Part shown: one piece after another, positions 23,197 through 32,069 of the stretch
Layout of the letters: each line of letters opens with the position of its first letter
Position numbering within the stretch: the stretch's first letter is position 1
Position numbers and translations under genes: made by a program
Notes under the pieces: model-generated
Seen by the model: the letters and a program-made list of their open reading frames with translations, nothing else
Database searches by the model: none
Told to the model about the DNA's origin: nothing
DNA from: JBAZWV01 sp041660225
Lineage (GTDB): Bacteria > Patescibacteriota > Patescibacteriia > 2-12-FULL-60-25
Length of the DNA stretch: 64,000 bases
NCBI GenBank assembly: GCA_041660225.1
Contig: JBAZWV010000002.1
Coordinates: 1 to 64,000 of the forward strand
Direction of reading: 5' to 3'

Positions 23197-24921
23197 TCAA
23201 AAAGCGTCCTTCGTTGTCGGCAGAGACTTCCCTATATCTTGCATCCCCGGCGGCGGATTGGCCACAGCGCGCCCGTCGAAGATCACCGTTTCAGCCGCCG
23301 TGGAAGATGTCCCGCCCGTTCGTTCGAAGCCGAGCTGGCGTGAGGCCAGCAACCCGTACACGGTAAGAATACTATTCGCCGCGCCGGTTGAGATCGAACT
23401 TTCTGCAAAATACGCGCCGACGATTTCCGTCACGCCCGTATCAATATAAATGTTTCCACCCGTGCCGGTTCCTGGATCTTTCGTCACGATGACACCGAAT
23501 GAAGCCAGATTGCGAAGATAATTCTGAACGGACGCCGAGGCGTACGTGAGGTTTCCCTTGATAAGAAGGTCTCCACCTTTGACAAAGAGGAGACCGTTAC
23601 CGCGTCCGGTCGAACCGATCCCGTTCTCAAACATCTTTGCGGGCAGGCTCAAGGTCCCACCACCGGAATAGATGTACACTTTTCCATTCAAAAACGCAGG
23701 CAGCGCGGTTCCATCGGCAATAATCTGCACGGGACCGTAGCGTCCGCGCTCAATACCGAGCACGTCAATTGAACCAAGCGAACCCTTATATCCCGTATCC
23801 GTCGTTGGTAAACTCAACTTCGTACTCGTCGTGATGCATCCAGCCTGACTGGCAAAACCCGTGATGGCTCCATTACTCGACGAAAGACAGTAACTTGCAT
23901 TGAACTGCGAGGCCGGAGCTGCGATGGCGGCGATGCCTTTTTGCGAGTAGACGTTTCCAAATCGTGTCTTCAACCACGAAATCGTACACATGCTCGCCGT
24001 GCCCTGACAGTCCGTGTCATCACAGTCATACACCGTGTCACCTTCGTTATCGTTGCCGTCGCTACAGCACAAATCTGCCGTTCCAAGCGGACACTGGTCT
24101 TCGGTGAGTGGAGGAATGGGGACACAAATCGGCGCGACGGAACAGCTGGAATCAACGCAATCAACCGATCCATCAAGATCGTTATCAAGTCCGTCGCTGC
24201 ATGTTGGATCTGTATTCTCGGCCGGCACCACCACACGCGCCAAATGAAAATCGACATATCCGAATCCCGTTCCGTCCGTATTTCCGTTCCATCCAAACGA
24301 CGTTCCGTTGGTCGGCGATCCACCGCCGGTCGTATCTTCAAAATAATGCGTCGACATCGAGAACGGTGCGCGATAGGGATAGCTCGCGCATGCCGACGGT
24401 GAAAGATCATTGCAATTCAACGAGATCCAACCGAGCGACCCTTCATTGCACACTTTCGCCCACCCATGCGCATTGCGGATTGATCCACCCGGCGAATACG
24501 GAGCCGGTGTCACCTGCGCCGTCATCGAGTTGTACGCCGGAATAGATGTCGGCACGACGCCCGAACAATCCGGATGCGAACACGAAGATCCGAAACAGAC
24601 CCAGCCTGCATTTTCTGACCACGCAAAACCGTTCATCGCTCCCGTCGAAAGATCCACATTCACTCCATACGTTCCTCCTCCGGATCCTGCATTCAAATCA
24701 TTCAAAGAAATCCACCCGATCGGATCTGTCCACGCCCATCCCAAAACGTTATCGGATGCCGCCGCAATAACGGGCGCCGAACGAGGCAATGTAAAAAACG
24801 CCGCAGCCAACGCCATCCCCATTCCAACAAGCGCAACAAATGCCGCTAATAATTGATGTATTTGAAAACGCTGACGTCTCTTTGACGTAAAAGAATACGA
24901 GGGGCCATTCCTCCGTTTCAT
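23197..24921 (-). CDS. Large cysteine-rich surface protein with GWAW/GWISLN repeats
   Basis: 574 residues. Basic N-terminus with a signal anchor (about 25-50), then VLGWAWTDPIGWISLN and related units (GFAWSENAGWVCFG, LGWISLNCND), followed by two calcium-loop-like segments (DGLDNDLDGSVDC, DNEGDTVYDCDDTDC). The C-terminal half (about 310-574) is a Gly-rich beta repeat region. There are about 18 cysteines. The GWxW/GWISxN surface repeat is characteristic of Candidate Phyla bacteria. It heads the pilus operon and so is likely part of, or displayed with, the pilus. Adhesin role is inference. Confidence 0.7.
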   Translation of the reverse strand: MKRRNGPSYSFTSKRRQRFQIHQLLAAFVALVGMGMALAAAFFTLPRSAPVIAAASDNVLGWAWTDPIGWISLNDLNAGSGGGTYGVNVDLSTGAMNGFAWSENAGWVCFGSSCSHPDCSGVVPTSIPAYNSMTAQVTPAPYSPGGSIRNAHGWAKVCNEGSLGWISLNCNDLSPSACASYPYRAPFSMSTHYFEDTTGGGSPTNGTSFGWNGNTDGTGFGYVDFHLARVVVPAENTDPTCSDGLDNDLDGSVDCVDSSCSVAPICVPIPPLTEDQCPLGTADLCCSDGNDNEGDTVYDCDDTDCQGTASMCTISWLKTRFGNVYSQKGIAAIAAPASQFNASYCLSSSNGAITGFASQAGCITTSTKLSLPTTDTGYKGSLGSIDVLGIERGRYGPVQIIADGTALPAFLNGKVYIYSGGGTLSLPAKMFENGIGSTGRGNGLLFVKGGDLLIKGNLTYASASVQNYLRNLASFGVIVTKDPGTGTGGNIYIDTGVTEIVGAYFAESSISTGAANSILTVYGLLASRQLGFERTGGTSSTAAETVIFDGRAVANPPPGMQDIGKSLPTTKDAF

Positions 24922-24929
24922 CTTCCTAG

Positions 24930-24935
24930 ATTATA
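24930..24935 (-). promoter_or_regulatory. Promoter -10 (TATAAT) of the pilus operon
   Basis: Perfect TATAAT on the minus strand, 8 nt before the ATG at 24921. No clear -35. Transcription would begin at or within 2 nt of the start codon. It lies between hairpin element 3 and the first pilus gene. Confidence 0.6.
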
Positions 24936-24988
24936 CCACAAAGACCGCGTAACCATGCGCCTTCCGTCTTTCTTCCGTCTTCCTCCCT

Positions 24989-25077
24989 AGGCTCGATAAA
25001 GCTGTTTTGTCGAGCGAGGACCGTTGAACATATCCTGAACGTGAATCCGCAGCCGACAAAACAGCTTTATCGAGCCT
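24989..25077 (-). repeat. Long-stem hairpin element 3 (unique arms, divergent core)
   Basis: Perfect 24-bp inverted repeat: left arm 24989-25012, right arm 25054-25077, with a 41-nt core (25013-25053). On the gene strand the core starts GCTGCGGATTCACGTTCA and ends GGTCCTCGCT, the same ends as elements 1 and 2 but with a different middle. The first arm overlaps the last codons and stop of rnhA. The arm is followed on the gene strand by a CCTAGGGAGGA-type tail that is also found next to element 2. No U-tract. Confidence 0.87.
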
Positions 25078-25480
25078 TCCCCGCCTTATCCATCGCCACG
25101 TTCGACAATTCATCCGCCCGCTTGTTGTACTCCCGTCTCACATGACGAAATTTCACTCTTCCGAGACGTGTGCATAAGTTTTTCATCTCCAAATACCGCT
25201 TTCCAAGGTCCGGATTCTTCACTTTGTATTCTCCGTTCGCCTGTTTGACGACCAATTCGCTATCCGTGACGATTTCAACGTCCGTTGCGCCTAATGCAAC
25301 AGCTCGCTCAAGTCCAACGATGACTGCACGGTACTCTGCTTGATTATTTGTGGTGACGCCAAAATATTCCGCGTGGGCTTCAATCTCCTGTTTCGTATCC
25401 GCATCGACTATGGAAATGCCGCCGCCTGCCGGTCCCGGATTCCCGCGCGCTCCACCGTCCGTGTGAATGATAAGTTTCAT
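25067..25480 (-). CDS. rnhA: Ribonuclease H family protein (RNase HI-like)
   Basis: 137 residues, compact RNase H fold: HTDGGARGNPGPAGGG with Asp8, NNQAEYRAV with Glu49, VTDSELVVKQ with Asp73, and RADELSN with Asp123. These are the four catalytic acidic residues. It degrades RNA in RNA:DNA hybrids. It overlaps recJ by 4 bp and ends inside the arm of hairpin element 3, so its last codons (Lys-Ala-Arg-stop) are part of the stem. Confidence 0.92.
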   Translation of the reverse strand: MKLIIHTDGGARGNPGPAGGGISIVDADTKQEIEAHAEYFGVTTNNQAEYRAVIVGLERAVALGATDVEIVTDSELVVKQANGEYKVKNPDLGKRYLEMKNLCTRLGRVKFRHVRREYNKRADELSNVAMDKAGKAR

Positions 25481-27210
25481 GCTGTTTTAAAATCGACAAT
25501 CTTACATTGAATATCCCGTCTTCCGTTCCATTCGTTGACGCCCACATCATACACCACATCCACATGCACGCCTGGTTTGAGTTCCTCAAGGCGGGAGCCG
25601 AATTTGAAACCGATAAATTTCTGCGCGCGACCACCATCGGACCGAGCCGTAAAACGAAGATGCGTTCCCGTCGAACCAACGAGACCCACATCAACGATTT
25701 CAAGATGACGCGACACAAACAGTGGCTTCGTATTTCCCATTCCGTACGGCGCTAATCGTTCGACGGTCGAGACCAGTCGCCAATCAACGTCGTCGAGAAG
25801 CACTTCCGCATCGATGAGTAACTCCGGAATCATATCTTCTGCAGACAAGAGACCGCCCGCATCCGCCTGCAATCGTTCCGCGAGCATTCCCGCATGTTCA
25901 TCTTCAACAAATGAGAAGCCGCAAGCTTGAACGTGACCGCCGGAGCGCGTCAGGATCCCTTCTCCAATACGCTTCATCGCAGCCGTAATATCGTACACAG
26001 AAGGCGAACGGCCAGATCCGATCCAATGCGAGCCGTGTTTCCCGAACGCGATAACAGGTTTTCCCGTCCGTTCGAGATATCGTCCGGCAACGAGACCGAC
26101 AAGCGCCGGCGACCATTCCGATTTCCAAAAGACCAACGCCGACGCATCGCGCTGACGATCTAACATCTCTTCCGCTTCTTCCATCATTGCCGCAACCGCT
26201 TTCTGCCGATCACGATTGCATTGCTCAAGCTCAAACGCGAGTCGTGACGCATCATCGTTATTTTCAGAAAGAAGAAGCCGAAGTGCGAGCTCTGCATGAT
26301 CCATCCGCCCCGCCGCGTTGATGCGTGGTCCGATCGAGAATCCGATCGACTCGCTGTCCAAATCCCCTTTCATCCGCGCGCCATCAACCAACATTTTGAG
26401 ACCAAGACGCCGCGTCTTATTCAAAACTTTCAACCCATACGTGAGCAACACGCGATTCTCTCCGACGAGCGGCACCATGTCCGTCACCGTCGCGATCGAG
26501 ACGAGGTCCAGCAACCACTTTTCCCAACCCGGGGGAATCTCAAAACCACGCGTTCGCGCTTCTGTGATGAGCGCACAAGAAAATTTCCATGCCACACCAA
26601 CGGCCGCAAGATGTTCAAACGGATACGATTCACCCGGCAACCGAGGATGAATCAAATATCCATCGGGCAATGTCTCCCCGAATTGGTGATGATCCAGAAC
26701 GATCGTTTCGATTCCCTGTTCTTTCGCAAGCGCGATCTCCGCAACACATGCGATGCCACAATCAACAGTGATGATCAAAGATGTTCCTCGTTCTTTCAAA
26801 ATACCAACCGTCGCAAGATGTAAACCGTATCCTTCTTTATCACGATGCGGAATGTAGTAATCAATTTTTGACTCGGTCCGCGTCGGATCGATGCGCCGTT
26901 CAAGTTCTCGCAATACTGTGATAACCGTCGTCGATCCTGTGACTCCATCCGCATCGTAATCGCCGTGAACGGTAATCTTTTCTTTTCCTTCCAGCGCCGT
27001 AAACACACGCGCCACCGCATCCGTCATTCGTGCGAAACGGAATGGATCATGAATCCCCGTTTCAAAATCAGGATTCAAAAAAGATTCGGCTTGGAAAGCA
27101 TCCGTGATCCCGCGATTCGCCAATAACCGCGTCACCACCGGATGCATCTCCGGAAACGCCTCCGCAGGAAGAGCATTCGTTCCTTCCAGGATCCTCCAGC
27201 GTTTTTGCAT
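25477..27210 (-). CDS. recJ: Single-stranded-DNA exonuclease RecJ
   Basis: 577 residues. DHH phosphoesterase motifs: HGDYDADGVTGSTTV (about 79-93), then LIITVDCGI and VLDHHQFGETLPDG (DHH), then the DHHA1 domain with GSGRSPSVYD and GGHVQACGFS, and a C-terminal OB-type region. It digests 5' to 3' single-stranded DNA in repair and recombination. Start at the ATG 6 nt after a TAGGAT -10, which implies a leaderless message. Confidence 0.95.
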   Translation of the reverse strand: MQKRWRILEGTNALPAEAFPEMHPVVTRLLANRGITDAFQAESFLNPDFETGIHDPFRFARMTDAVARVFTALEGKEKITVHGDYDADGVTGSTTVITVLRELERRIDPTRTESKIDYYIPHRDKEGYGLHLATVGILKERGTSLIITVDCGIACVAEIALAKEQGIETIVLDHHQFGETLPDGYLIHPRLPGESYPFEHLAAVGVAWKFSCALITEARTRGFEIPPGWEKWLLDLVSIATVTDMVPLVGENRVLLTYGLKVLNKTRRLGLKMLVDGARMKGDLDSESIGFSIGPRINAAGRMDHAELALRLLLSENNDDASRLAFELEQCNRDRQKAVAAMMEEAEEMLDRQRDASALVFWKSEWSPALVGLVAGRYLERTGKPVIAFGKHGSHWIGSGRSPSVYDITAAMKRIGEGILTRSGGHVQACGFSFVEDEHAGMLAERLQADAGGLLSAEDMIPELLIDAEVLLDDVDWRLVSTVERLAPYGMGNTKPLFVSRHLEIVDVGLVGSTGTHLRFTARSDGGRAQKFIGFKFGSRLEELKPGVHVDVVYDVGVNEWNGRRDIQCKIVDFKTA

Positions 27211-27216
27211 GGAGCG

Positions 27217-27225
27217 ATCCTAGCA
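27217..27225 (-). promoter_or_regulatory. Extended -10 promoter (TGC TAGGAT) of recJ
   Basis: Minus strand: TGC directly before TAGGAT (27217-27222), 6 nt before the recJ ATG. The transcript would start at the A of ATG. Confidence 0.5.
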
Positions 27226-27232
27226 CATCGTC

Positions 27233-27331
27233 TTACAACGTCGAAAATGGAAGAAGCATCGAAAGAATCATGAGTCCCATGATGAACACCACGAGCCCTT
27301 TCCACAATCCTTTTTTCGTTCGTTCTTTCAT
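27233..27331 (-). CDS. 32-residue single-helix membrane peptide
   Basis: Reads MKERTKKGLWKGLVVFIMGL then MILSMLLPFSTL and stops. A basic N-terminus is followed by one hydrophobic helix (about 9-29), the classic layout of a small inner-membrane protein. The ATG is 1 nt after the lepA stop, so it is probably translated with lepA. It is very short, but the coupling, the charge pattern and the stop just before the recJ promoter make it plausible. No function known. Confidence 0.5.
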   Translation of the reverse strand: MKERTKKGLWKGLVVFIMGLMILSMLLPFSTL

Positions 27332-27332
27332 A

Positions 27333-29150
27333 CTATTTCGTATTTCTTCGCAAAACTTTGATAAACGTATCTGGCGGGATTTCTACCGAGCCCACACCCA
27401 TCGACATCATACGCTTCTTTCCCTTCTTTTGCTTTTCGAGCAGCTTCATTTTACGCGTGACGTCACCACCGTACAAATATCCCGTCACATCCTTGCGGAA
27501 CGCCGCGATCCGTTCTGATGCGATGATCTTCGCGCCAACCGTCGCTTGAAGTTTAATCACGAATTGCGCGCGCGGCAGCGTGTCTTTCAATGTCTCAACG
27601 ATCTCCTTACCTCGACGATACGCTTCATCTTCGTGAATCAACGTCGCAAACGCAGCAACGGGTTCTTCGGCAACCATAATATCCATGCGCACAATCGGCG
27701 CTGTGCGATAGCCGATAAACTCGTAGCTCAACGATGCATACCCCGCGCTCACACTCTTGAGCTTGTCATGAAAATCCACGATGACGGATGAAAGCGGCAT
27801 ATCGTAATGCAACACAGCGCGCGTCGGATCGTAATAATCCGTTGTCTTGAACACACCGCGACGATCTTGCACGAGCTGCATTACGTTGCCGATATATTCG
27901 GTCGGACACACGATATCCGTCGTCACCCACGGTTCGCGTGACGATGCGAGATGGTTTGCGTCCGGAAATGCGAGTGGTGACTTGATCACTTCTTCCGTGC
28001 CATCCGTCTTCGTGACTTCGTATGCAACCGACGGCGTCGTCACGACGACTTCCATATTGTGCTCGCGACGTAATCGCTCTTGAACGATCTCAAGATGCAA
28101 CATGCCGAGCATGCCGCAACGGAATCCGAATCCAAGCGCTTTGGAATGCTCCGGCTCAGCGGATAACGCGGCGTCGGAGAGACGCAACTTCATGAGCGCG
28201 TCGCGCAGTCGCTCATATTCATTTCCTTCACGCGGAAAAATACCGGCGTACACCATCGGCTTCACTTCTTTGTAACCAGGAAGCTGTTCCGGCTTCGACT
28301 CGGGCGTCACATCCTGCTTGAGAACAATCGTGTCACCCACGCGAACCGCGCCGATATCTTTGAGTCCCGTCACGATATATCCGATTTCACCGGCCTCCAT
28401 CAATTCGTTCGTCGTGTACTGCGGTTTCAAATATCCGACTTCAAGCGTATCGCCATCAGCCTGCGTCGCAAGAAAATGAATCTTCTGATTCTTCTTAAGC
28501 ACTCCGTCAACGGCGCGAACATACGCAACGACACCTTTATATTCATCGTACTTCGAATCGAAGATCAACGCGCGAAACGGTTTTTCGCGACTGCCACGTG
28601 GCGACGGAACATCTTTCACGATGCGCTCCAAAATCTCCGGCACGCCCACGCCTGTTTTTCCTGATGCGAGGATAATGTCTTCGCGCGTACATCCGATCAG
28701 ACGGATAATTTCTTCCGCGCGACGTTCAACTTCCGCGTTCGGCAAATCAATCTTATTTAAGACAGGAATAATTGTCAGATCCTGTTCGATCGCGAGATAC
28801 AAATTCGCAATCGTCTGTGCCTGCACACCTTGCGTCGAGTCGACGAGCAAGAGCGCGCCTTCAACCGCCGCGAGTGAACGCGAAACCTCGTAGCCGAAAT
28901 CCACGTGGCCCGGCGTATCGATCAAGTTCAGTTCATACTCTTCGCCTCCCTGAACGTACTTCATACGTGCCGGCTGAAGCTTGATCGTGATGCCGCGCTC
29001 GCGTTCCAGATCCATCGTGTCGAGCATCTGATCCTTCATCTTTCGACTTTCGACCGTCCCCGTAACTTCAAGCAGCCGATCCGAAAGGGTCGACTTGCCA
29101 TGGTCGATGTGCGCAATGATGCAAAAATTGCGGATGCGGGATTGATCCAT
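27333..29150 (-). CDS. lepA: Elongation factor 4 (LepA)
   Basis: 605 residues from the ATG at 29150; an in-frame TTG one codon upstream is not needed. GTPase motifs AHIDHGKST, DTPGHVDF and NKIDLPNA, followed by domains II to V and the LepA-specific C-terminal domain (RKDVTGYLYGGDVTRKMKLL, KKRMM). Acts on stalled ribosomes. The -10 (CAGAAT) is 8 nt before the start, with TTGCCA at 17 bp, so the message looks leaderless. Confidence 0.97.
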   Translation of the reverse strand: MDQSRIRNFCIIAHIDHGKSTLSDRLLEVTGTVESRKMKDQMLDTMDLERERGITIKLQPARMKYVQGGEEYELNLIDTPGHVDFGYEVSRSLAAVEGALLLVDSTQGVQAQTIANLYLAIEQDLTIIPVLNKIDLPNAEVERRAEEIIRLIGCTREDIILASGKTGVGVPEILERIVKDVPSPRGSREKPFRALIFDSKYDEYKGVVAYVRAVDGVLKKNQKIHFLATQADGDTLEVGYLKPQYTTNELMEAGEIGYIVTGLKDIGAVRVGDTIVLKQDVTPESKPEQLPGYKEVKPMVYAGIFPREGNEYERLRDALMKLRLSDAALSAEPEHSKALGFGFRCGMLGMLHLEIVQERLRREHNMEVVVTTPSVAYEVTKTDGTEEVIKSPLAFPDANHLASSREPWVTTDIVCPTEYIGNVMQLVQDRRGVFKTTDYYDPTRAVLHYDMPLSSVIVDFHDKLKSVSAGYASLSYEFIGYRTAPIVRMDIMVAEEPVAAFATLIHEDEAYRRGKEIVETLKDTLPRAQFVIKLQATVGAKIIASERIAAFRKDVTGYLYGGDVTRKMKLLEKQKKGKKRMMSMGVGSVEIPPDTFIKVLRRNTK

Positions 29151-29158
29151 CAACGCGG

Positions 29159-29187
29159 ATTCTGCCTGAAAAACGTGTTATTGGCAA
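29159..29187 (-). promoter_or_regulatory. Promoter of lepA
   Basis: Minus strand: TTGCCA, exactly 17-bp spacer, CAGAAT (29159-29164), then 8 nt to the ATG. Confidence 0.6.
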
Positions 29188-29189
29188 CC

Positions 29190-30083
29190 CTACCGGCTCG
29201 TCGTTGTTGGTGCGATATTCGCTTTCGTCGGTGCATACGTCGGCGCACCGAATTCTATGATACCTGCCTCTATGAAACGCTCCATCATTGCGGCATCCAC
29301 GCGATCGCGGAATCTTTCTGGAATGACGGCTTTCCCTTCCATTTTCGTTTTCGCTTTCATCTTCATAAGATCATCCGGAACCGTCGTCGACATCTTCTTA
29401 TATTCCTTGCGCGTCTTTTCTTTTTCGTTCAGCTTGCGCACCAAGCGTTTCATTCCAGCACTTTCGAGACGCATCATCGCTTGCACGCCAACCGTGAATC
29501 CTTCTCCGCTCTTGAGCAGGAGCGCTTTCTTCGCGAGCGCTGCATCCTTCCGTGCGGCGAGCACACCGACTTCGACTTCACTTTCCGCAACTTGTACGTC
29601 CGCTTGTCCGTCCACGATCTCCATCGCAAACGCCGTGCCACGAACCGTGGCGACAACGCCGTTCCCGCTTACCGAAAACTTTTCATCAGGTCCAAGCAAC
29701 CGTTCAAAGCGCGTCCAAATGCTTCCCGCGGCAAGTTCGATCTGTGCAAACACGCTCCCCTGCCCTTCACCATCCGGCAGCAGCGTAATCTCTGTTCCCT
29801 CTCCGAGATACGAAGCTCCGGCGCCAGGATACGCAATCGTCACCGTTCCTTCTGTAACGCGCACGGTGTCACCCGGAAGAAGCTCGACTTCCGTCGGCGC
29901 ATTCAACGTCTTGTCTCCGCGCGTAACCGTTGCCGCTCCGCCGTTGAGAGCCAAAACACCCATCGATCCGACCGCCTGTTCATTCGACGGTGTCTGAACC
30001 AGACGTGGCGTAATCTGTGCGCATCCGCTCCCGAGCAATCCAATCATCAGCAACGGAACGAGCAAAAAAGAAAAACGGTTCAT
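29190..30083 (-). CDS. FecR-domain lipoprotein
   Basis: 297 residues from the ATG at 30083 (MNRFSFLLVPLLMIGLL), which gives a clean signal peptide ending in the lipobox GSGC. A FecR-like beta domain (about 30-160) has GGAATVTRGDKTLNAPTEVE and LLPGDTVRVTEGTVTIAYPG, followed by VSGNGVVATVRGTAFAMEI. The C-terminal third is helical and charged. FecR domains bind or sense extracellular polymers and ligands; no sigma factor or TonB system is adjacent, so the sensing role is uncertain. It has its own promoter overlapping the murJ stop. Confidence 0.75.
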   Translation of the reverse strand: MNRFSFLLVPLLMIGLLGSGCAQITPRLVQTPSNEQAVGSMGVLALNGGAATVTRGDKTLNAPTEVELLPGDTVRVTEGTVTIAYPGAGASYLGEGTEITLLPDGEGQGSVFAQIELAAGSIWTRFERLLGPDEKFSVSGNGVVATVRGTAFAMEIVDGQADVQVAESEVEVGVLAARKDAALAKKALLLKSGEGFTVGVQAMMRLESAGMKRLVRKLNEKEKTRKEYKKMSTTVPDDLMKMKAKTKMEGKAVIPERFRDRVDAAMMERFIEAGIIEFGAPTYAPTKANIAPTTTSR

Positions 30084-30093
30084 AGTAGAGATG

Positions 30094-30102
30094 ATCGTAG
30101 CA
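30094..30102 (-). promoter_or_regulatory. Extended -10 promoter (TGC TACGAT) of the FecR lipoprotein
   Basis: Minus strand TGCTACGAT with the -10 at 30094-30099, directly after the murJ TAA; 10 nt to the ATG at 30083. Confidence 0.5.
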
Positions 30103-31737
30103 TTAACTCGCAATATCGTGCACCTCTTCCGCACCGGCCAATACTTCACCCTTCTTCAGGAACCGGCGAACGGCAGCAATACGGAACTCATGAAACTCTT
30201 CGGATTTAAGCAAAATAGCAACGATCACAAAGCCCATGCCCCCAACGATAAACGTTCCTGCCGCCTGCAATGCAACCTGCCAAAACGTACGAAGCGGAAA
30301 CACCATACCGAGTCCCTGACGTGCGACCCACCCGAATCCGAGCAAGGCCAAGCTCGCAGCGAATGTTCGGAGGAGAGATCGCGTAAAATCTCCTTCGCCA
30401 AGCGATCCTTTTTTGTAATACAACAGCCACCACAACAGCAGAAGGTTCAACGCCGATGCAACGCTGAATGAAACGGCGAGACCCATGATCCCAAACGATT
30501 CGCGCAAGACGAGTGCGAGAACAAGATTGAACGCTTCGGCCACCAAGCTTGCGAGAAGCGGCGTCCACGTATCCTGAATCGCGTAAAAGGCGCGGGCGAG
30601 CAACGGGACAAGCGCCTGAAACAGCATCGAGATAACGAAGAGACCGAGAACGTCGGCCGTGCGGATGGTATCGGTCCAATCGAATTCACCGGCGCCAAGC
30701 GCAAGACGAACGATCTGCGCACGCAACAGGATGAAAAGAACGGTGGCAGGAACAATCAAGAACGCGATCTTCCGTGCCGCCGAACTGATCGTATGAATAA
30801 AATCCTCATGATCTTTCCGAGCGACGGCGCGAGACAAATTCGGAAACGCGGCAATCGCAAAGGAGATACCGAAGATACTGACAGGAAATGACTGGAGGTT
30901 GTTCGCAAGATTGAAAACGGCGATCGAACCGACAGGAAGCGTCGACGCAAGCGAAAGCAGGATCACCATGTTGACTTGTGAGACCGCCAGTCCGGCCGTG
31001 CGCGGTGCCATGAGGCGGATGATGCGACGAACGCCTTCCGTTCGGAATGACGGTGGCGGAATGCGACGAAGTCCGAGACGAAGCGCGACGGAAGCTTGTG
31101 TCAAAAAATGAAGGAACGCTCCGAGCACGACGCCCCACGCGACACCTTCGAGTCCCATCACCGGCGCAAGAACGAGAGCGCCAAAAATAATACCGACATT
31201 GTAGAGAACGGGCGCAAGCGCAAAGGCGAAGAACCGACGCGTTGCCTGCAAGATCCCGCCCATCACGGCAGATAGACCCAAAAAGAATGGCGAGAGTGCC
31301 ATGATACGCGTGAGCTGGATCGTGATGTCGAGCTTGTCGCCCTGGAAGCCCGGAACGGTGATCGGAACAAGGATCGGAGCAAACACGATCAATGCACCAC
31401 AGATGAACATCATCGTCGCACCCACGACGGACAACACGCGCTCCGCGAGTCGCCATGCTTCATCTTTACTCTTCGTTTCAAGATATTCCGCGAAAACAGG
31501 AATGAATCCCGCTGAAAGCGCACCAAGAATCACGAGAGAGTACAAAAGATCCGGGAGGCGGAACGCCGCATAGTAGGCATCGAGTGATTCGCCCGCCCCG
31601 AACGTCGATGCGAGTACGCGGTCACGAAAGACTCCGACGATGCGCGATGCGAGTGACGCGCCACCAACGATAAGAGCCGCGGCCGTAAGCCCGTTCGTTT
31701 CTCCGTTCCACAATTTATTGAAAAGCGTCTTGATCAT
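30103..31737 (-). CDS. murJ: Lipid II flippase MurJ (MviN family)
   Basis: 544 residues with about 14 transmembrane helices. The N-terminal helix 1 signature GGASLASRIVGVFRDRVLAS and FGAGESLDAYYAAFRLPDLL are typical of MurJ, as are the basic central-cavity residues. It moves lipid II across the membrane for wall synthesis. Starts 4 bp inside the Rieske gene (ATGA overlap). Confidence 0.94.
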   Translation of the reverse strand: MIKTLFNKLWNGETNGLTAAALIVGGASLASRIVGVFRDRVLASTFGAGESLDAYYAAFRLPDLLYSLVILGALSAGFIPVFAEYLETKSKDEAWRLAERVLSVVGATMMFICGALIVFAPILVPITVPGFQGDKLDITIQLTRIMALSPFFLGLSAVMGGILQATRRFFAFALAPVLYNVGIIFGALVLAPVMGLEGVAWGVVLGAFLHFLTQASVALRLGLRRIPPPSFRTEGVRRIIRLMAPRTAGLAVSQVNMVILLSLASTLPVGSIAVFNLANNLQSFPVSIFGISFAIAAFPNLSRAVARKDHEDFIHTISSAARKIAFLIVPATVLFILLRAQIVRLALGAGEFDWTDTIRTADVLGLFVISMLFQALVPLLARAFYAIQDTWTPLLASLVAEAFNLVLALVLRESFGIMGLAVSFSVASALNLLLLWWLLYYKKGSLGEGDFTRSLLRTFAASLALLGFGWVARQGLGMVFPLRTFWQVALQAAGTFIVGGMGFVIVAILLKSEEFHEFRIAAVRRFLKKGEVLAGAEEVHDIAS

Positions 31738-32069
31738 TCGAATTCATCTTTCAATTCGAGCATCGCAAAAATCTTGTCCCCTTCGGTAATGAGGGTGATC
31801 GGCGTCAGTTTCGTTCCTTCAGGCGCCTCTCCGCACAGACGCTCCCCGTTCACCGGATCAAATTCCGCCTCGTGCCATCGACATCGGAACCGCGTCGCGG
31901 AAACGAGCTCAAGCGGACCGCCCATGTGCGTACAAAAATTGATGTACGCCTTGAGCGTTCCGTGATCATTATACGCGATCCCGTCCCGAAAACCGAACCG
32001 AAACGTCTTCGCAGATCCCTCCGCGATTTCTCCAACGCTGCAGACCGGTAACTTCCGTTTAATCGGCAT
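31734..32069 (-). CDS. Stand-alone Rieske [2Fe-2S] domain protein
   Basis: 111 residues from the ATG at 32069 (MPIKRKLPVCSVGEI). Two cluster-binding loops: CTH in FCTHMGGPLEL (Cys46, His48) and CRWH in FRCRWHEAEFDPVNG (Cys63, His66), with correct spacing. No membrane anchor or oxygenase domain, so it resembles the small cytoplasmic ferredoxin-like Rieske proteins. It overlaps the GT2 gene by 11 bp and murJ by 4 bp. The redox partner is not visible. Confidence 0.85.
   Translation of the reverse strand: MPIKRKLPVCSVGEIAEGSAKTFRFGFRDGIAYNDHGTLKAYINFCTHMGGPLELVSATRFRCRWHEAEFDPVNGERLCGEAPEGTKLTPITLITEGDKIFAMLELKDEFE

Noticed and set aside
23941..24900. Long plus-strand reading frames over the surface protein and similar Arg-rich frames opposite real genes
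   Set aside because: They are antisense shadows of real genes, rich in Arg and Ser, with no domain and no promoter.
24989..25077. Interpretation of the hairpin as an ordinary intrinsic terminator
   Set aside because: No U-tract follows the stem on either strand, and the stem is far longer than the terminators at 1692, 4569, 36827, 45101 and 50996.
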